Shown: positions 25,995 to 37,597, numbered from the stretch's first letter. The stretch is 64,000 nucleotides of DNA from Apiospora phragmitis (GCA_038363925.1 JAQQWL010000001.1:2542001-2606000); one strand, 5' to 3'. The notes: a model not told the origin generated them from the letters alone. Numbers and translations: made by a program.

Positions 25995-27642
25995 TTGTCA
26001 TGGTTGTGGCAAATCAGAGCAAGCGGCTGCGAGAATGAGGTGCAGATTGCATCCTGTGATGCAAACCTCATCGAACGTAACCGTATCAGGCCTTCCTTTT
26101 GGCAGGAAATGAACGAGGGCTCCATGGGAACGTCCGATCTGGCCTTCGGCCTGTTTGACCGGTATGGCCGCGTGAGCCGCAAGTACGTCGATCCTGGCTT
26201 CAGACGAGGTACAGGCGCTTGGGGCCGTGAGCTAGACCGGGGCGACATCCTTTTCATCGATGAGCTCACCGTGTACTCTCAAGCCAGTCGTCGTCGTGGC
26301 GTGGGCACGAAACTTGTCGAGGAGGTTCTGAAACATGTCCGTAGGGAGACAGGGCAGAAAATTCATTCTGCTGTGTTGGGTGTCGGGTACCTCAACCGAT
26401 ACGTGGATGGAACAGATACGGACGAAGCCATGAGGCATTTGACAATTTCGAGGCGATTCTGGCGGTCGTTGGGGTTCCGAAGGATAGGGACCTCTCGCTT
26501 TTACGCCTTTACAGACGATGTGGGCCACCCTTCCCGACATTTGGATTCCTCGGAGGATTGGGATCCGCCACAACACAAGCCCGCTATCTCTCACGATGTT
26601 CTGCGGGCCAGTGCAATCCTATTAAGCTTGACAACGAGGACCCCAAATGAAGAGGACCTCCGTCAGCTAGAGGGAGTCTTTCGTGAACGTGCTGAGGATA
26701 AGCGCTGGTTTGCCACTCTTGCCAGTGATGAGAGCAGTAACACTGTGCTTCACCTGGATGCAATGGAACGTGGCCTGGAGGTGATGAAATACATTGCCAC
26801 TCGCTGTCCCGATTTGGCAGCTGCTCGCAACAAAGAGGGAGAGACGCCATTTGAAGCCTTGGTGTTTTTCATGGAGCTACTAAGGACCAGGGCAGGATAT
26901 TTCACCGAACTTGAAGTGGTGTCAGATCGTTTCAAGGGGTTCAACCAACGCACCATTGCCTGTGTCGGGTTCCTCTCTGGGGGGGACCGAGGTGTTCGAC
27001 CTTACTCAGCTCTCGCGGAAGAAGATCTCTCACATATCATCCGCTGCCGATGAGCAGGCTCGTCTGATCCATCCTGAAGCAGATGCTATCCGCTATTCCC
27101 TACGACTCAGGTATGGTTGCACCTGCGGGGAGTGCATCGGAGGATTCCTGAGCCCAAGAATGAGAGAAATGCTCATAGGAGAGTCTGTAGCTCTGGTTTA
27201 TGAGGATTGGGATATGATGGACGAGAAATGCTGGCTTTCGCCAGGAATAGGAATGTTGTTGGGACAAGTTAACAAGTGTCTGCACAAAAGTATGATTCCG
27301 AACGAGAAGAACATCGTCGAATCGTTATCACACGAAGAGCGACATATTTTGGAGAATTTCCTGGAAGAAGGGAGTACTGTGGGCTCCGTGGCTACCACTT
27401 TCTTCGAGAAAATACTCAGTGGCCCAGTTTCCGCGAACGCGTTAAACCAGAGCCGCCAGGGAACTGCTACCAACACAACCCTCCCGGAATGCCGCAATGA
27501 CCTCGAGCTGGGTTTCGTTAGTGGTATGTGTGGATATAAGAGAGTGTCGCCAGGCCGTCAGTATTATCATGATGCAGAGAAGGAGGAGGAGGATGACGAG
27601 GATTACGATGATGACTACGCTGGCTACGATAATGTATTTTAG
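25995..27642 (+). CDS. GNAT acetyltransferase-like protein with C-terminal ankyrin-like region, frameshifted
   Basis: The N-terminal 200 residues have the fungal GNAT-like pattern: RIRPSFWQEM, LAFGLFDRYGRV, a FIDELTVYSQASRRRGVGTK block equivalent to the acetyl-CoA loop (RRxGxG), and FWRSLGFRRIGTSRFYAF. A possible single ankyrin-like unit (NTVLHLDAMERGLEVMKYIA) follows, then a conserved YGCTCGECIGGFLSPRM block and an acidic tail. The frame changes at a run of seven G (26979-26985); six would keep a single frame. No ATG precedes the conserved start in frame (the frame opens with TTG at 25995; next ATG near 26108), so the first exon is uncertain and may be the ATG at 25876 plus an intron. Substrate unknown. 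Confidence 0.65.
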
Positions 27643-28056
27643 TATTTACACAATCAAGGGCGCCTATCACTAGACTCGAAAAGACCCCGAGCTGCGAGGA
27701 GCAAGGAGTGGGAGCCATCTGCAACATGTCTTTTGTGTTATTCTTCGAGGGGCATATCCTAATCTGATCTTACCCTTTCCCACACAGGATTGCTCAAGTT
27801 CATGGCACCGTTCTTTTCAACTACACCACAGCTTGGTAAGGTTTTTGGGCTAAATTCGTCCTCAAAAGTACATTTTACTCACAGTCTACGGCTAGCCAAC
27901 GGTACGAAACAAATTATATTATACAACAGGGCTGAAGGAAAGTGCGTGTTCGCTCTATGGGTCGACGACAAGTAGATCTGATGGTTTCCGAAGAAGAGTA
28001 AAGAGAATGTTCTTCTCAAGCTGACTTGCCTCTCGTACCCAGACGAGTGTAACCCG
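27643..28056. other. Intergenic, nothing recognised
   Basis: A 61-codon plus frame at 27790-27975 has no recognisable domain. No other feature seen. Confidence 0.5.
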
Positions 28057-28600
28057 TTACTCTAATTGAAATTGAATCCTTCCATTCTTCCGGTTCCGAG
28101 CAACACCTTCCCGCTTGAAATGCAGTTCACGGCCTAAGGCTTTATGCGGTTCCTTTTCCGTCATCCGGCCAGCTTGGGATAGCAGAGGCGGTGTTTCCTC
28201 CGTGACGACCTGCGCGACAGCCTGTGAGGCGTCTCCGAGCATTGACGTTCGGGTCCGAGAAAAACAAAACGACCATCGTGGCAACGACAACGATGTGTAT
28301 CACAATCATATAGGTAACGCTAATGAGGCCGGTCCAGCGGACCGGGATCGGGACCGTCTCGGACATAACGTTACGATACGTGCGTGGAAAGGTCGAAGAC
28401 GCGCGAGCTACCGCAGTATGCCATCATGTAAAGCATCGTCGACGGGGTCTGGACGTTTTCTCTACTACTATCCGGCTGTATTGGTTAATTCATTCTGCAG
28501 GAGAGTCGTGGGACTCTGGAGCCATGCTTGCAGTGGAGCTGAGTCTCTGCTGGCAGAGGTTGGAGGGCACAGCACTGGCAGCATGTAGGCAGACAAGATA
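28057..28600 (-). pseudogene. C-terminal relic of a fungal multi-pass membrane protein
   Basis: Read on the minus strand, three frames in turn give parts of one C-terminus: MLYMMAYCGSSRVFDLSTHVS, then a hydrophobic helix (LISVTYMIVIHIVVVATMVV), then MLGDASQAVAQVVTEETPPL and a basic tail ending GRIQFQLE. This is the usual end of a fungal transmembrane family in which a last helix is followed by an AVAQ segment. A TAA stop and two frameshifts (near 28375 and 28262) break it, and the upstream exons cannot be found. It is therefore a truncated pseudogene, not an expressed gene. Confidence 0.6.
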
Positions 28601-29448
28601 AACAAGTTCAAAGACAGGGGAACTAAGGATTGGTGTCACGAGCCTCCTAGCTATATATTAAAGTCGAGTAATCTGAAACCATTTACACTGGAGGTGGGCA
28701 TATGTTTTAGACCACTACATGTCGTGATATTCAAGGCGTCTTTTAATTCAAAGTTTGTACGCCTGTGAAATTGATGTCCTAGACTTATCACCGGATGAGG
28801 TTTAATAATCCTGGATATTTCCAACTGCGGCTAGCTGCATGGCGTAACCAGAAAAGGTATGCGACTGTACAGCGTACCCAAAGCTCGAATTCGGTGGGTG
28901 GTGTAGTGTCCACTGAATATTTCTATCTTTATACATACATGTAAGGAGTTTCTAATCATTGGAGACTTGCCTTTCCTGCCCCCAAAGCACGGTCAATTCC
29001 CACGCACAGTGGGACTGTGGCGTCCTATATGTGTCTATACATAGTAGCATGCGCGGCTGATCAGTCACTACTACTGCGATAAGAGGGCGCAGCTGGAATG
29101 CTGGGTGGGGGTGGCAAATGGCACAGAGGGACGCCTCATGCGAATCAACACCAATAGATTTACTGGGATTATTCCCTGTTCCCATTCAAGTACTTTGCTT
29201 TTCCCGGCTTCTGCCCATTTGTAATCCAATCGGAAGCTGCAAGTGAAGCATAGCACGTTCTCCCGAAACATGTACCACTTGAGCAACCGCGCGCGCGTAG
29301 CACTGCATTATCCAGGTTGCATTATGTCCGATCGAGCCATAATCACTTGAAGGGGCAGAATCCGGACTCGAAACAAGGGTTTGTTCGTTTTCTATCTCTC
29401 TTCGCAGTCAAATAGGCAGCTATTCAGTCAAGCACATTGGAATCACTA
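28601..29448. other. Intergenic, nothing recognised
   Basis: No domain-bearing frame. It lies between a minus-strand relic and the plus-strand DUF3176 gene, which are divergent, so any surviving promoter would be here. Confidence 0.5.
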
Positions 29449-31139
29449 ATGGAACGTCATGTCACCTCCACTGCCGAAGGCAAACAGGCAACATGGAAAC
29501 GCAGTCTCATTTGCTCTCGTTACTGCTCCAAGACCGACTGGTGGCTAGAGATCAGCAATTCCCTTCTCTCAGTACTGTGCCTGCTCGCCATGATGATCAT
29601 GCTCTCCCTCATACAAGACCGGCCGCTCTCGTCATGGTCATCGGCCGTATCGCCTAATGCCTTCATTTCTGTCTTATCTACCGCTTCGAAAGCATTTCTC
29701 GTACAACCGGTGTCCGAGTGCCTGAGCCAGCTGAAATGGCTACACCTTCTCGAATCCCAGAAGGCGGACAGGCATGCATCCCCAAACACTGGCTAGCAAG
29801 GTTGCCGACAGCGACCGGAGGCTGACAGGCACGATAGAATCACCAAGCTCCAGGAGTTCGACAACGCCAGCAGGGGGCCACTTGGCTCGTTTCGATTCTT
29901 CTTCACAAGGCCGACCAAGTCCTTGTTGCCGTACCTCGGCTGTACGATAATCTTGGCGGCCATCGCCGCAGATTCCTTTGCACAGCAGATCCTTAGCTTC
30001 GAGACGAAACTAGTCGTTGCAAAAGGGTTTTTTTCCGAGCTTAAAACGTCACAGTATGTCTACGAATGGGACTATGGTACGATGGCAAATATGCAAAAGA
30101 CTGTCAAACTATCCCTCTATAATGAAGCTCAACTACCAGATCTGTCTTGTCCCGGATCCCTTTGCGAATATCCCCCTTTTGCCTCGTTGGGCGTCAAGAG
30201 CAAATGCCAAGACGTCACCGCACTCTCTGAACAAAATTGTATCTGGACGGCCAAGGACCCTCAATACTCTCATCATGAGCATTGCAACTTTACCACACCA
30301 GGTGGGTTTCAACTCCAAGGAATCCAATTGGTTACAAGCAATGACGCCTCATTCGATATGGCGGGATCTTCTTCTGATACTAAAAGAGACATACCTGAAG
30401 AATCTAATCCAGTCGACGTCTTACTCGACTTTGGATACTCCAATACCCGGTCAAATTCATTGAGTTGAGAGACCGTATGCATATTCACGAGTGCACGATC
30501 CAATTGTGTGCTGTGGAGTATGCGGACTGGTACATCACCCACGAGACTATCCACCCTGGTCTCATGAAAACATATCCGATAATCAACATCACACGGCTGG
30601 AAGACATGCTCCAGGGGGAAGACATGATGACATATACTGTACCGAACCCGGCATTTCCCTTCAACAAAACGTACGGCATAACCATTGACAACATCGCGAC
30701 CCTCAGCATGATCCTCGAGAAAAGTCTGATATCCACGCTTCAGGGCCAAGAACTTGACTCGGCCGCCACCCCGCTGTTCGAGAGCCCCAACGTGCCCGCG
30801 ACGGTGGCCAACATCTCAGCCGCCCTCTCCTACCGCATGCTCGGCGGACCCAACGCGACGGTGACCCGCGTCCCCGTCCGGGACGACGTGCTCGTCATCG
30901 CCGTGCGCTGGGCGTGGATCTCCCTGCCGGCCGCCCTCGTGGCCGCCGCGTGTCTGTTCCTCCTGGCCGTCATCTGGCGGACGCATCGCGCGGAGCACCT
31001 GGTCTGGAAATCCTCGCTGACCCCGCTCCTGCTGTCGCAGGAGTCCTATCCAGTGTTGAGTGCGGGGCAGAAGCCGCTCTGGACTCGGTCCTACCTGAAG
31101 GCGCGGACGGCGGTGGTGGTGAACCATCTCACCAAGTGA
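29449..31139 (+). pseudogene. DUF3176 membrane protein, disrupted
   Basis: DUF3176 proteins are fungal membrane proteins of unknown role with two N-terminal helices, an extracytoplasmic domain and one C-terminal helix. Here the first part has WWLEISNSLLSVLCLLAMM, PLSSWSSAVSPNAFISVLS and CLSQLKWLH; the second has LQEFDNASRGPLGSFRFF and DSFAQQILSFETK; the third has a cysteine-containing extracellular region and WAWISLPAALVAAACLFLLA followed by EHLVWKSSLTPLLL. A TAG at 29794 interrupts the first part in frame, and a shift near 30400-30440 separates the second from the third (ILQYPVKFIELRDRM continues it). No GT-AG intron explains either break, so it is probably a young pseudogene. The ATG at 29449 replaces a TTG just before it. 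Confidence 0.7.
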
Positions 31140-31558
31140 GGGAAATGCGGCAGGGGTTGGGGGTATGAAAGCACTGCAAAATATTACGCTAGTTCTTTTT
31201 TGATGACAACTATCTCTGGTCGTCTTGGCAGTTGGTCACAGGTGGTGAGCAGCAAGATTGGCTAAATGTGCGCAGTCAGCATCACAGTCAGCACAGTCGA
31301 TCTCCGAAGCTTCTGTCAAGATTGCGGGGCATACCTTGTTCTGAATCACGCCAAACTGAATGTTTCTTGCATGCAGCTAGTCACTTGTAGTAAAGCCGAT
31401 CATGTACGATAATTACAACTAGTCCGAGCTCCCGAAACATTCAATAGCTTAATCGAACTACATTTGAACTCAAATATAACTACCATCGGCTATTCTCTTT
31501 ACTAAGCTTTAAGGTCCGGTAATCAAAGTCTTTACTAAAGAACGACACAAGGCTCGCC
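31140..31558. other. Intergenic, nothing recognised
   Basis: Spacer between the DUF3176 gene and the methyltransferase, both on plus. No site recognised. Confidence 0.5.
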
Positions 31559-32428
31559 ATGGCAAGCAGTACCACCGAAGCAAACCAATACGACGCCATT
31601 GGGGCGCAGTACGAAGCCATCAAGTCGCTCCCCATAATCAAAGACGTAGAGACGGCCAATTTCCGCAAGTATGCCCTCGAGCTCCTGGCCAGCGGAAATT
31701 CACGGGTCCTGGATCTGGCGTGCGGCACGGGCTTCTACAGCGAGAAGCTCCTCGAGTGGGGCGCCGCCTCGGTGACGGGCGTCGACATCAGCCCGGCCAT
31801 GATCGAGGTCGCGCGGGCCAAGGCGAGGCAGAACGGCAAAGACGGCGATAGGCGCCTCAAGTACCAGGTCGGCGACGTCCTGAACCTCGGCATCATCGAC
31901 GGCGGCGAATACGACATGGTGACGGGGGTGTGGCTGCTCAACTATGCCTCCTCGCGGGCGGAGCTGACTCAGATGTACCGGGGGATCCGCGCCAACCTCA
32001 AGCCGAGCGGACACTTCTTTGGCGTCGGCGAGGAGAGCCAAGAAGACATCGACGCGTTCGTGCGGCAGCGGCAGCTCTTCTTCGAGGGGAACCGGGGGCT
32101 CTTCGGGCTCGAGACCGACTACACGGAGCGGCTCGCCTCGGGCGACGGCTACGCCATGGAGACCCGTGTCCACGTCGACCCGCCCTTCGCCATGAAGACG
32201 TACCACCTGCGGAAGAGCATCTACATAGAGGCGGCGCGGGCGGCGGGCATGGGGGGACACTACGAGACGAAGCGGATGGGGGTGCCGGAGGAGGTGTACG
32301 TGAGGGATAAGGACTACTGGGCGCTGTACCCTGTTTCACGCCCAAGTTCTCGACAACTTTCGTTGCGGTGGAGTATACCGACACCACGCGGCCAGTCTAG
32401 TTGTTCACAATCCGCTGTTCTCTGGTAA
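31559..32428 (+). CDS. Class I SAM-dependent methyltransferase
   Basis: Small-molecule methyltransferase fold of the kind seen in fungal secondary metabolism; substrate unknown. The 289-codon frame opens with an ATG and shows the usual order: a start helix around QYDAIGAQYEAI, motif I VLDLACGTGFYSEKL near residue 50, the acidic strand end VTGVDISPAMIEVARAKA, motif with YQVGDVLNL, and LNYASSRAELTQMYRGIRAN before the catalytic helix. The last part looks out of frame after YWALYP: a one-base shift near 32333-32336 would give a tail reading FTPKFSTTFVAVEYT and a stop at 32398-32400, which matches the family ending better. As it stands the protein carries an unrelated Ser-rich tail. Confidence 0.85.
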   Translation: MASSTTEANQYDAIGAQYEAIKSLPIIKDVETANFRKYALELLASGNSRVLDLACGTGFYSEKLLEWGAASVTGVDISPAMIEVARAKARQNGKDGDRRLKYQVGDVLNLGIIDGGEYDMVTGVWLLNYASSRAELTQMYRGIRANLKPSGHFFGVGEESQEDIDAFVRQRQLFFEGNRGLFGLETDYTERLASGDGYAMETRVHVDPPFAMKTYHLRKSIYIEAARAAGMGGHYETKRMGVPEEVYVRDKDYWALYPVSRPSSRQLSLRWSIPTPRGQSSCSQSAVLW

Positions 32429-34019
32429 CTTTTGACTCTGTGAGTTATGCAAGGTCGATATCTTTATTTGTGCTATCTAACAACTGGATTTGGTGAGACT
32501 TGCATGATGGAAACTCGAACTCGAGTCAGGCCACAAATTTATGCCAAGGCAAATGGGTGTGGTAATGCATGCACACCGAGCGAGTAAGGTGAGGTTAGAA
32601 CCAACTATGCCTAACCCTGAATCAAAATCGCTGGGTTGGATCTAATCCTGTGCCGTACCATCGTACCATTGAGTAATGGCCTGAAAAGCGTGCGTTTGCT
32701 CGATACAGCCCACTTGAAGTGTCAATCGTAGAACAACTCCAGTTCGTCTCATCTTGATAGCAAATCCAAGCGTTGATCATTGATCGCCCGATCATCGCCA
32801 GGGACTAGGCTGCTAGGGATCTTCGGGCGCGGCTCGAGCTACCCAAGCCAGCCAGAATGACCCATCTGGGCGTGCGTGCGCTACGCATGAGAGACACTGC
32901 CGAATCCGGGTGGGCTGCTGTGATATGCCATCTCACATATCAATCTTCTTACCGAGATTTGGCAGCGTCGCATCGGGCCAAGACTATGCTCTCCACCAAA
33001 GGCCCGTCCACGTCTTATCAGATCGCCGAGGCAGACCTCTCCCGCATCCAACGCTGTTTCACAAGGTGGCGTCCTGTGCCGTCCAAGCCTCTCCTGTAAT
33101 TTATCCGATGTGCTGATATTAACCACCGCTCCCACACCGGCCTGGGTCAAAAACGGGGCAATCCAAAGCCACCTATGGACAACATGCAATACCATCACCG
33201 TTGGCTATATAATGTTACCATGGGCCCCAAACGACTGCAACATTCGAGGATAGGTCTCTCGTCAATGGACAATGCGTTGTCGGGTAAATCTCGAAAAGCG
33301 GCTGGTAAAGTAATGTCGCTTCCTGAGCAGTGTTGTCACGGAGCCGAGAACAATCTTCTAGGAGCTTGGCCGGGACATCGACACGGAAGAGAACGGCTAC
33401 ATGGGAATAGTCATTGCAGTCATGCCTTATGATTGGCAGGGACAGGGCGGTCCGAAATGGAACGAGACAGACGCGCGCGTGGTGACAGGACATCCACAGA
33501 ACGAGCAATCTGGGGTCGCCAATCGGGCAACATGCACTCAATCATCGGCACTTACTCACTGCATTCTCGCTAACCACGACCGGGCTTCGAATTCACTTTT
33601 ATGAGCTTTCGGAGGAAAAAAACTGAACCGAATTGGAGCGAAGCTTGCCAGAATGGAATGCGGAGCCAAGATTGTAGGGATCTTCGTCCATTTTTAGGGT
33701 CACTGGTCTTGGCAGCATTGCAACCTGGGATCCACGATCGAACGGTGTTGGGCTTGGCAATAAACACCATGTTATATCTAGAAAGTCACAAGCGAGGAGA
33801 TATCGATGCTTAAAGAGATATAAAGTGTCCGATCCCGTCCGTTCCAAACAACCACTTTCACCCCTTCCTCATCGCATCCTGCCTTCCGATCCCCCACAGA
33901 CTTGTGAGACCTTCAGAGCTGCGCCACACCATTCGTTCATTATCCCTACCTATCTTCCCTTCGCTACCAGCCAACCCACCAAGCTTTACACACATAATAC
34001 GTAATCACCCATCATCACC
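32429..34019. other. Intergenic upstream of the AA9 gene
   Basis: About 1.6 kb without a convincing gene. Short frames on both strands (32857-33604) lack domains. The last 200 bases are CT-rich and hold the TATA element listed separately. Confidence 0.55.
33819..33825 (+). promoter_or_regulatory. Probable TATA box of the AA9 gene
   Basis: TATAAAG lies 195 bases upstream of the AA9 start codon and is followed by pyrimidine-rich sequence, a common arrangement in fungal genes for secreted enzymes. Position and match only; no transcript data. Confidence 0.45.
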
Positions 34020-34824
34020 ATGAAGAACCTCTCTGCCCTCGCCCTCGCGGCCCTGGCCCCGGCCCTGACGCTGGCGCACTACCACTTCCCGCACCTCATC
34101 CTCAACGACCAGGTGACGGGCGCGCACGAGTACGTGCGCGAGCACGACAACGGCTACATGCCCTCGTGGGACGACGGCCGCTTTATTGACAGCAACGACC
34201 TGCGCTGCAACAAGGGCTCCGAGAACCACCGCACCCAGCCCAAGACGGCCAAGGTCGTCGCCGGCAAGGACGTCGTCGGCTTCGCCACCAACGTCCAGGC
34301 CGAGATCCAGCATCCGGGTCCCCTGCAGGTATGTGGTTTTGACTGAGCCCCTTAATAGCTTTGGCGCAAGAGTTTTGCTAATAACCCTCGCACAGATCTA
34401 CATGTCCAAAGCCCCCGGCGACGTCCGCGACTACGACGGCTCGGGCGAGTGGTTCAAGGTGTACCAGCTGGGCCACCGTGACGGCTCGACCGAGGACAAG
34501 GCGTGGCTGTCGTGGGGCCAGAAGCAGTTCAAGTTCGCGCTGCCCGCCGAGATCCCCGCCGGTCAGTACCTGATGCGCATCGAGCACATCGCGACGCACC
34601 AGCCCTACAAGGGCCGCGAGTTCTTCCTGCAGTGCGCCCACCTGCAGGTCGAGAGCTCCTACACGGGGGCTACGCCGGCCAACACCTTCAAGATCCCCGG
34701 CGTCTACAAGCGCGACCAGGACTTCTTCCAGTACGACAGCTGGGCGAAGCCGCAGCCTAAGACTTGCCCCATGCCGGGGCCGGCCATGTGGCCTAATGAC
34801 AACAACTTCAACAAGATGTTGTAA
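34020..34824 (+). CDS. AA9 lytic polysaccharide monooxygenase
   Basis: Secreted copper enzyme that cleaves cellulose or related glucans oxidatively. Two exons, 34020-34328 and 34396-34824; 67-base intron with GTATGT donor; 245 residues in all. Residues 1-19 are a signal peptide, leaving His20 as the mature N-terminal histidine (HYHFPHL), one arm of the copper brace. The second copper histidine is His98 in HPGP, just before the splice. IYMSKAPGD, IPAGQYLMRIEHIATHQ and CAHLQV are conserved family blocks. At the axial position, where AA9 enzymes normally have Tyr in a QFY motif, this protein has Glu-Phe-Phe (178-180). No carbohydrate-binding module at the C-terminus. One of the few undamaged genes on the right arm. 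Confidence 0.92.
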
Positions 34825-35074
34825 GTGGGGTTGAGGATCATGATGGAACTTCATTTTAGCGATCTTTTGGGAAGGGAGGAGACGCAGGGCAGGGAAAGAA
34901 AGGAAAAGCACAGCTCAACTTATGTCGAGAAGTGCGCCTGCACTGCCATCTCTCATAGAGGACGAAACCGGGCCACTGCATATACATATCCGATACAGTA
35001 CTTATATAGTTCGCGTCTACCACAATCTTTTTCCACACTAGTAAGAGCACGTACAGATTCAGGGACCATCATTG

Positions 35075-35325
35075 TGTGATTGGTTTACGTGCTCTCCAGG
35101 TCAAAGCTAGGACACGGCTCCAACGTCCCCCTCGAGACGACAGCCACGTGAAACCAGGCGGACAAAACCTTTATCCTCTACTCGACCACCCTTACGGCCT
35201 CTAAGTGGTGGATCAGCACCCTGGGCAAAACGGCTAACTAACGCCGTCGTCATGGCCCAGCTCGTCCTGCACGGTAAGCACTTCGGCCAGCACCCTTTCC
35301 CAGTGCAGATCCGTGATCCGTCTAG
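35075..35325 (+). pseudogene. Acyl-CoA oxidase fragment pseudogene
   Basis: On the plus strand this stretch reads GHGSNV, LETTAT, NQADKTFILYSTTLTASKWW, LGKTAN and a C-terminal FPVQIRD, clearly matching residues of the acyl-CoA oxidase encoded at 37889-40065 (GHGSNV...LTASKWWIGTLGKTANYAVVMAQL). A TGG has become TGA and a one-base insertion follows GKTAN. Similarity seems to continue leftward into the end of that gene's first exon without its intron, suggesting an intronless source or a processed copy. The fragment is antisense to the 3' end of the ankyrin gene, which reads into it. Confidence 0.8.
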
Positions 35326-37597
35326 ATCCGGAATCCCGTCGAACCCACCGATGCGTTCTTCGAAGAATCTAGATACTCCCAGCCGAATGTTCTTTCTCGC
35401 AATTTGAACAGCGGCATCCACCTCTGTGTAAATCCTGCGAGCGCTCCTCCTACCAAGGTCGTAGAGTAGTTGAACCATTTCCAAGTCGCCTATCGCAGCT
35501 GCGTAGTCTAACGGAGTACACATCCCATGTTGAGGGAGCTCTGGGTATGTGCAAGACCCATGAGCCACCGCAGTGGCATTGATGGGCACCCCATACGCGA
35601 TTAAAAGACATGTGATATTCAGATGGCCAGCATACACGACACAATGCAAGCTAGTCTCGGTCTGATACTCGACGCCTGAGCTCACTTGAGCCCCTAAGGC
35701 GAGTAGCATCTCGATGAAAGATAGAGGGACACCGGTGAGGCATGCAGCGTGTAGAGCAGTGAATCCACGATCGTTTCGCCACTGGCTATTATGGGTAAAT
35801 CCGGCATTGACTTTCGCTCCTCGATCAATAAAGTTGCGTGCTAAATCCAAGCGTTGATGCGATCAAAGGGGTGTCTGGGTTGTTGCTGCCACTGCAAGTT
35901 AATATCATATCCAGCATCCAAAGCCTGAACGATCATACAGTCAGGGGCATTGAATTTGACAAATAGTGCAACTAGGTTGGTCCCGCACTTTTGCGTATTG
36001 ATGGGCCAAGTTGCACCACGTTCTAGCATCAACCGAACGAACCCTGGACTTGTGGCTACATTGCCGTGAGCTTTATCGTAAGATAGAAGGGATTTGAACG
36101 GAGCCTCGAGAAGAAGCCCCGCATCACCAAGAGTTGGGTCAGCACCACGATCTAGAAGCAGTTCCACAATCCTCTGTCTGTCTAATGAGTTGGATCTCAA
36201 AGCATCGTGCAACATTGTTGAGCCAACCTTTCTAGAAGGCTTAGAATGGACGACCAGTCCACATTCTAGCAAAAGCTTGACAGCCGAGAGGTCGCAAGAC
36301 TTTTGAATTGCCATTTGTAGCAAATCCAATCCTTTGACCTTCTTGTCAAATGAGATATTGTAAAGTCTGAATATTTTGAAAAGTCGGGGGAGTCGGGAAT
36401 CACCCTTTGGGATAGACTTGGAAAAGAACAGAGTTGCTCGAATGATATCATCGTCTCCAAATCTCTGCGGATCGAGACCCAATGTCTCAAGTAACTCAAT
36501 AGTAGGAACCAAAAAAATCTTCGTCCTCTTGGTATAGTACAGCCAAAAACGTTTCGCGGTCATGGAGTGATATTTGCCAATGTGAGAGCCTCTTGACTGT
36601 TTCCAATTCTTGATGCAAGACCGCCCGACTGACTGGTTTCCATGATTCGAACGACCTTTCAGTTATATCGATATCTTCCGTGATGGAGGGAACGTTTGGG
36701 TCGACACCATATTCCAGAAGACAATCAAGAATATCAAGACAACCATGAGCTGCTGTTTCCGATAGAGAAACCTGGAGGAGTTTGGTTTTGGTTATGTTTC
36801 CTGGGCATGGAGTGGTTTCCATATAGTGCTTCAATGAGCCAATACCGCCAGCAGCAGCTCTGCAGATCCCAGAGACTGTAGGGGCATCGTCTGCTCGCAC
36901 GCCGTGCTCAAAAAATACTTCAAGTAATTCTGAATAAAGTTCGTTTTTACACCGAAGGGTCCAAATCCATGCATAGTCTCTGGCAAGTTCCGGATCACCA
37001 GGTCGGGCCCAGTCCAAATCAACTTCTGGTACAGGGGCAGCGATCGCACCCTTTTGGAGCAGGTATCTCAAGCACATAGTCTGCTGTGGCTCATAAGGTT
37101 GCAGCAGTCCCATAAGGTACCTTTGCTGAGTTCGAACAGGTAATTCAGAGAAGTGATAACCCTTTTGGTCCAATATCTCAATCATGCCAGTATCTTGTGT
37201 AAGTAATTCCACGTCCCAAAGTGTAGGAAAACAGGGCTGTTGTCATTCGCAAGCCGCCCAGTATTAACTAGCTTGTGCACGTACTCTCGAGATGAGCCAG
37301 GGGAGCGCAAAGAGGTACTGGACGATGTGTGAATTTGTAGTAGGCAGAGCAGCACATCTGTAAGCAAAACTGGGTCCACTGTGTACTTGCGATCCTGAGA
37401 CCGACTTCATTCAGGCTTCTGAAAGCTTCGACATGTTGGAAGGCTTCGGCGACTTCGAAGAGTTTTGACCAAAACTCAAGAAGTGTCGCGGTGTTCGACG
37501 AAAATATAGTGTATAAGAAGCGGAGATCGGCGATTTTCCCGATCCAATCAATCAAAGGGCGAGGCTCGAGGACGGGGGAAGAAGCGCCCTTAGACAT
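35107..37597 (-). pseudogene. Ankyrin-repeat protein, multiply frameshifted
   Basis: Four consecutive minus-strand frames together give one large ankyrin-type protein: an N-terminal helical region (FWSKLFEVAEAFQHVEAF), several degenerate repeats (LLLECGLVVHSKPS, HDALRSNSLDRQRIVELLLD, RGADPTLGDAG) and better repeats near the C-terminus (GFTALHAACLTGVPLSFIEM, TSLHCVVYAGHLNITCLLIA, TPLDYAAAIGDLEMVQLLYD). Breaks occur near 37398, at an A4 run (37228-37231), at an A7 run (36511-36517, six would fit) and near 35849; each is one base. After about 35330 the frame runs into the antisense acyl-CoA oxidase fragment, so its last 70 codons are not ankyrin sequence. First ATG in frame is at 37597; an upstream exon with a Clr5 domain, as in the related gene at 56-59 kb, is not found. 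Confidence 0.75.

Noticed and set aside
31700..32260. 186-codon minus frame in the methyltransferase
   Set aside because: Antisense shadow of GC-rich coding sequence.
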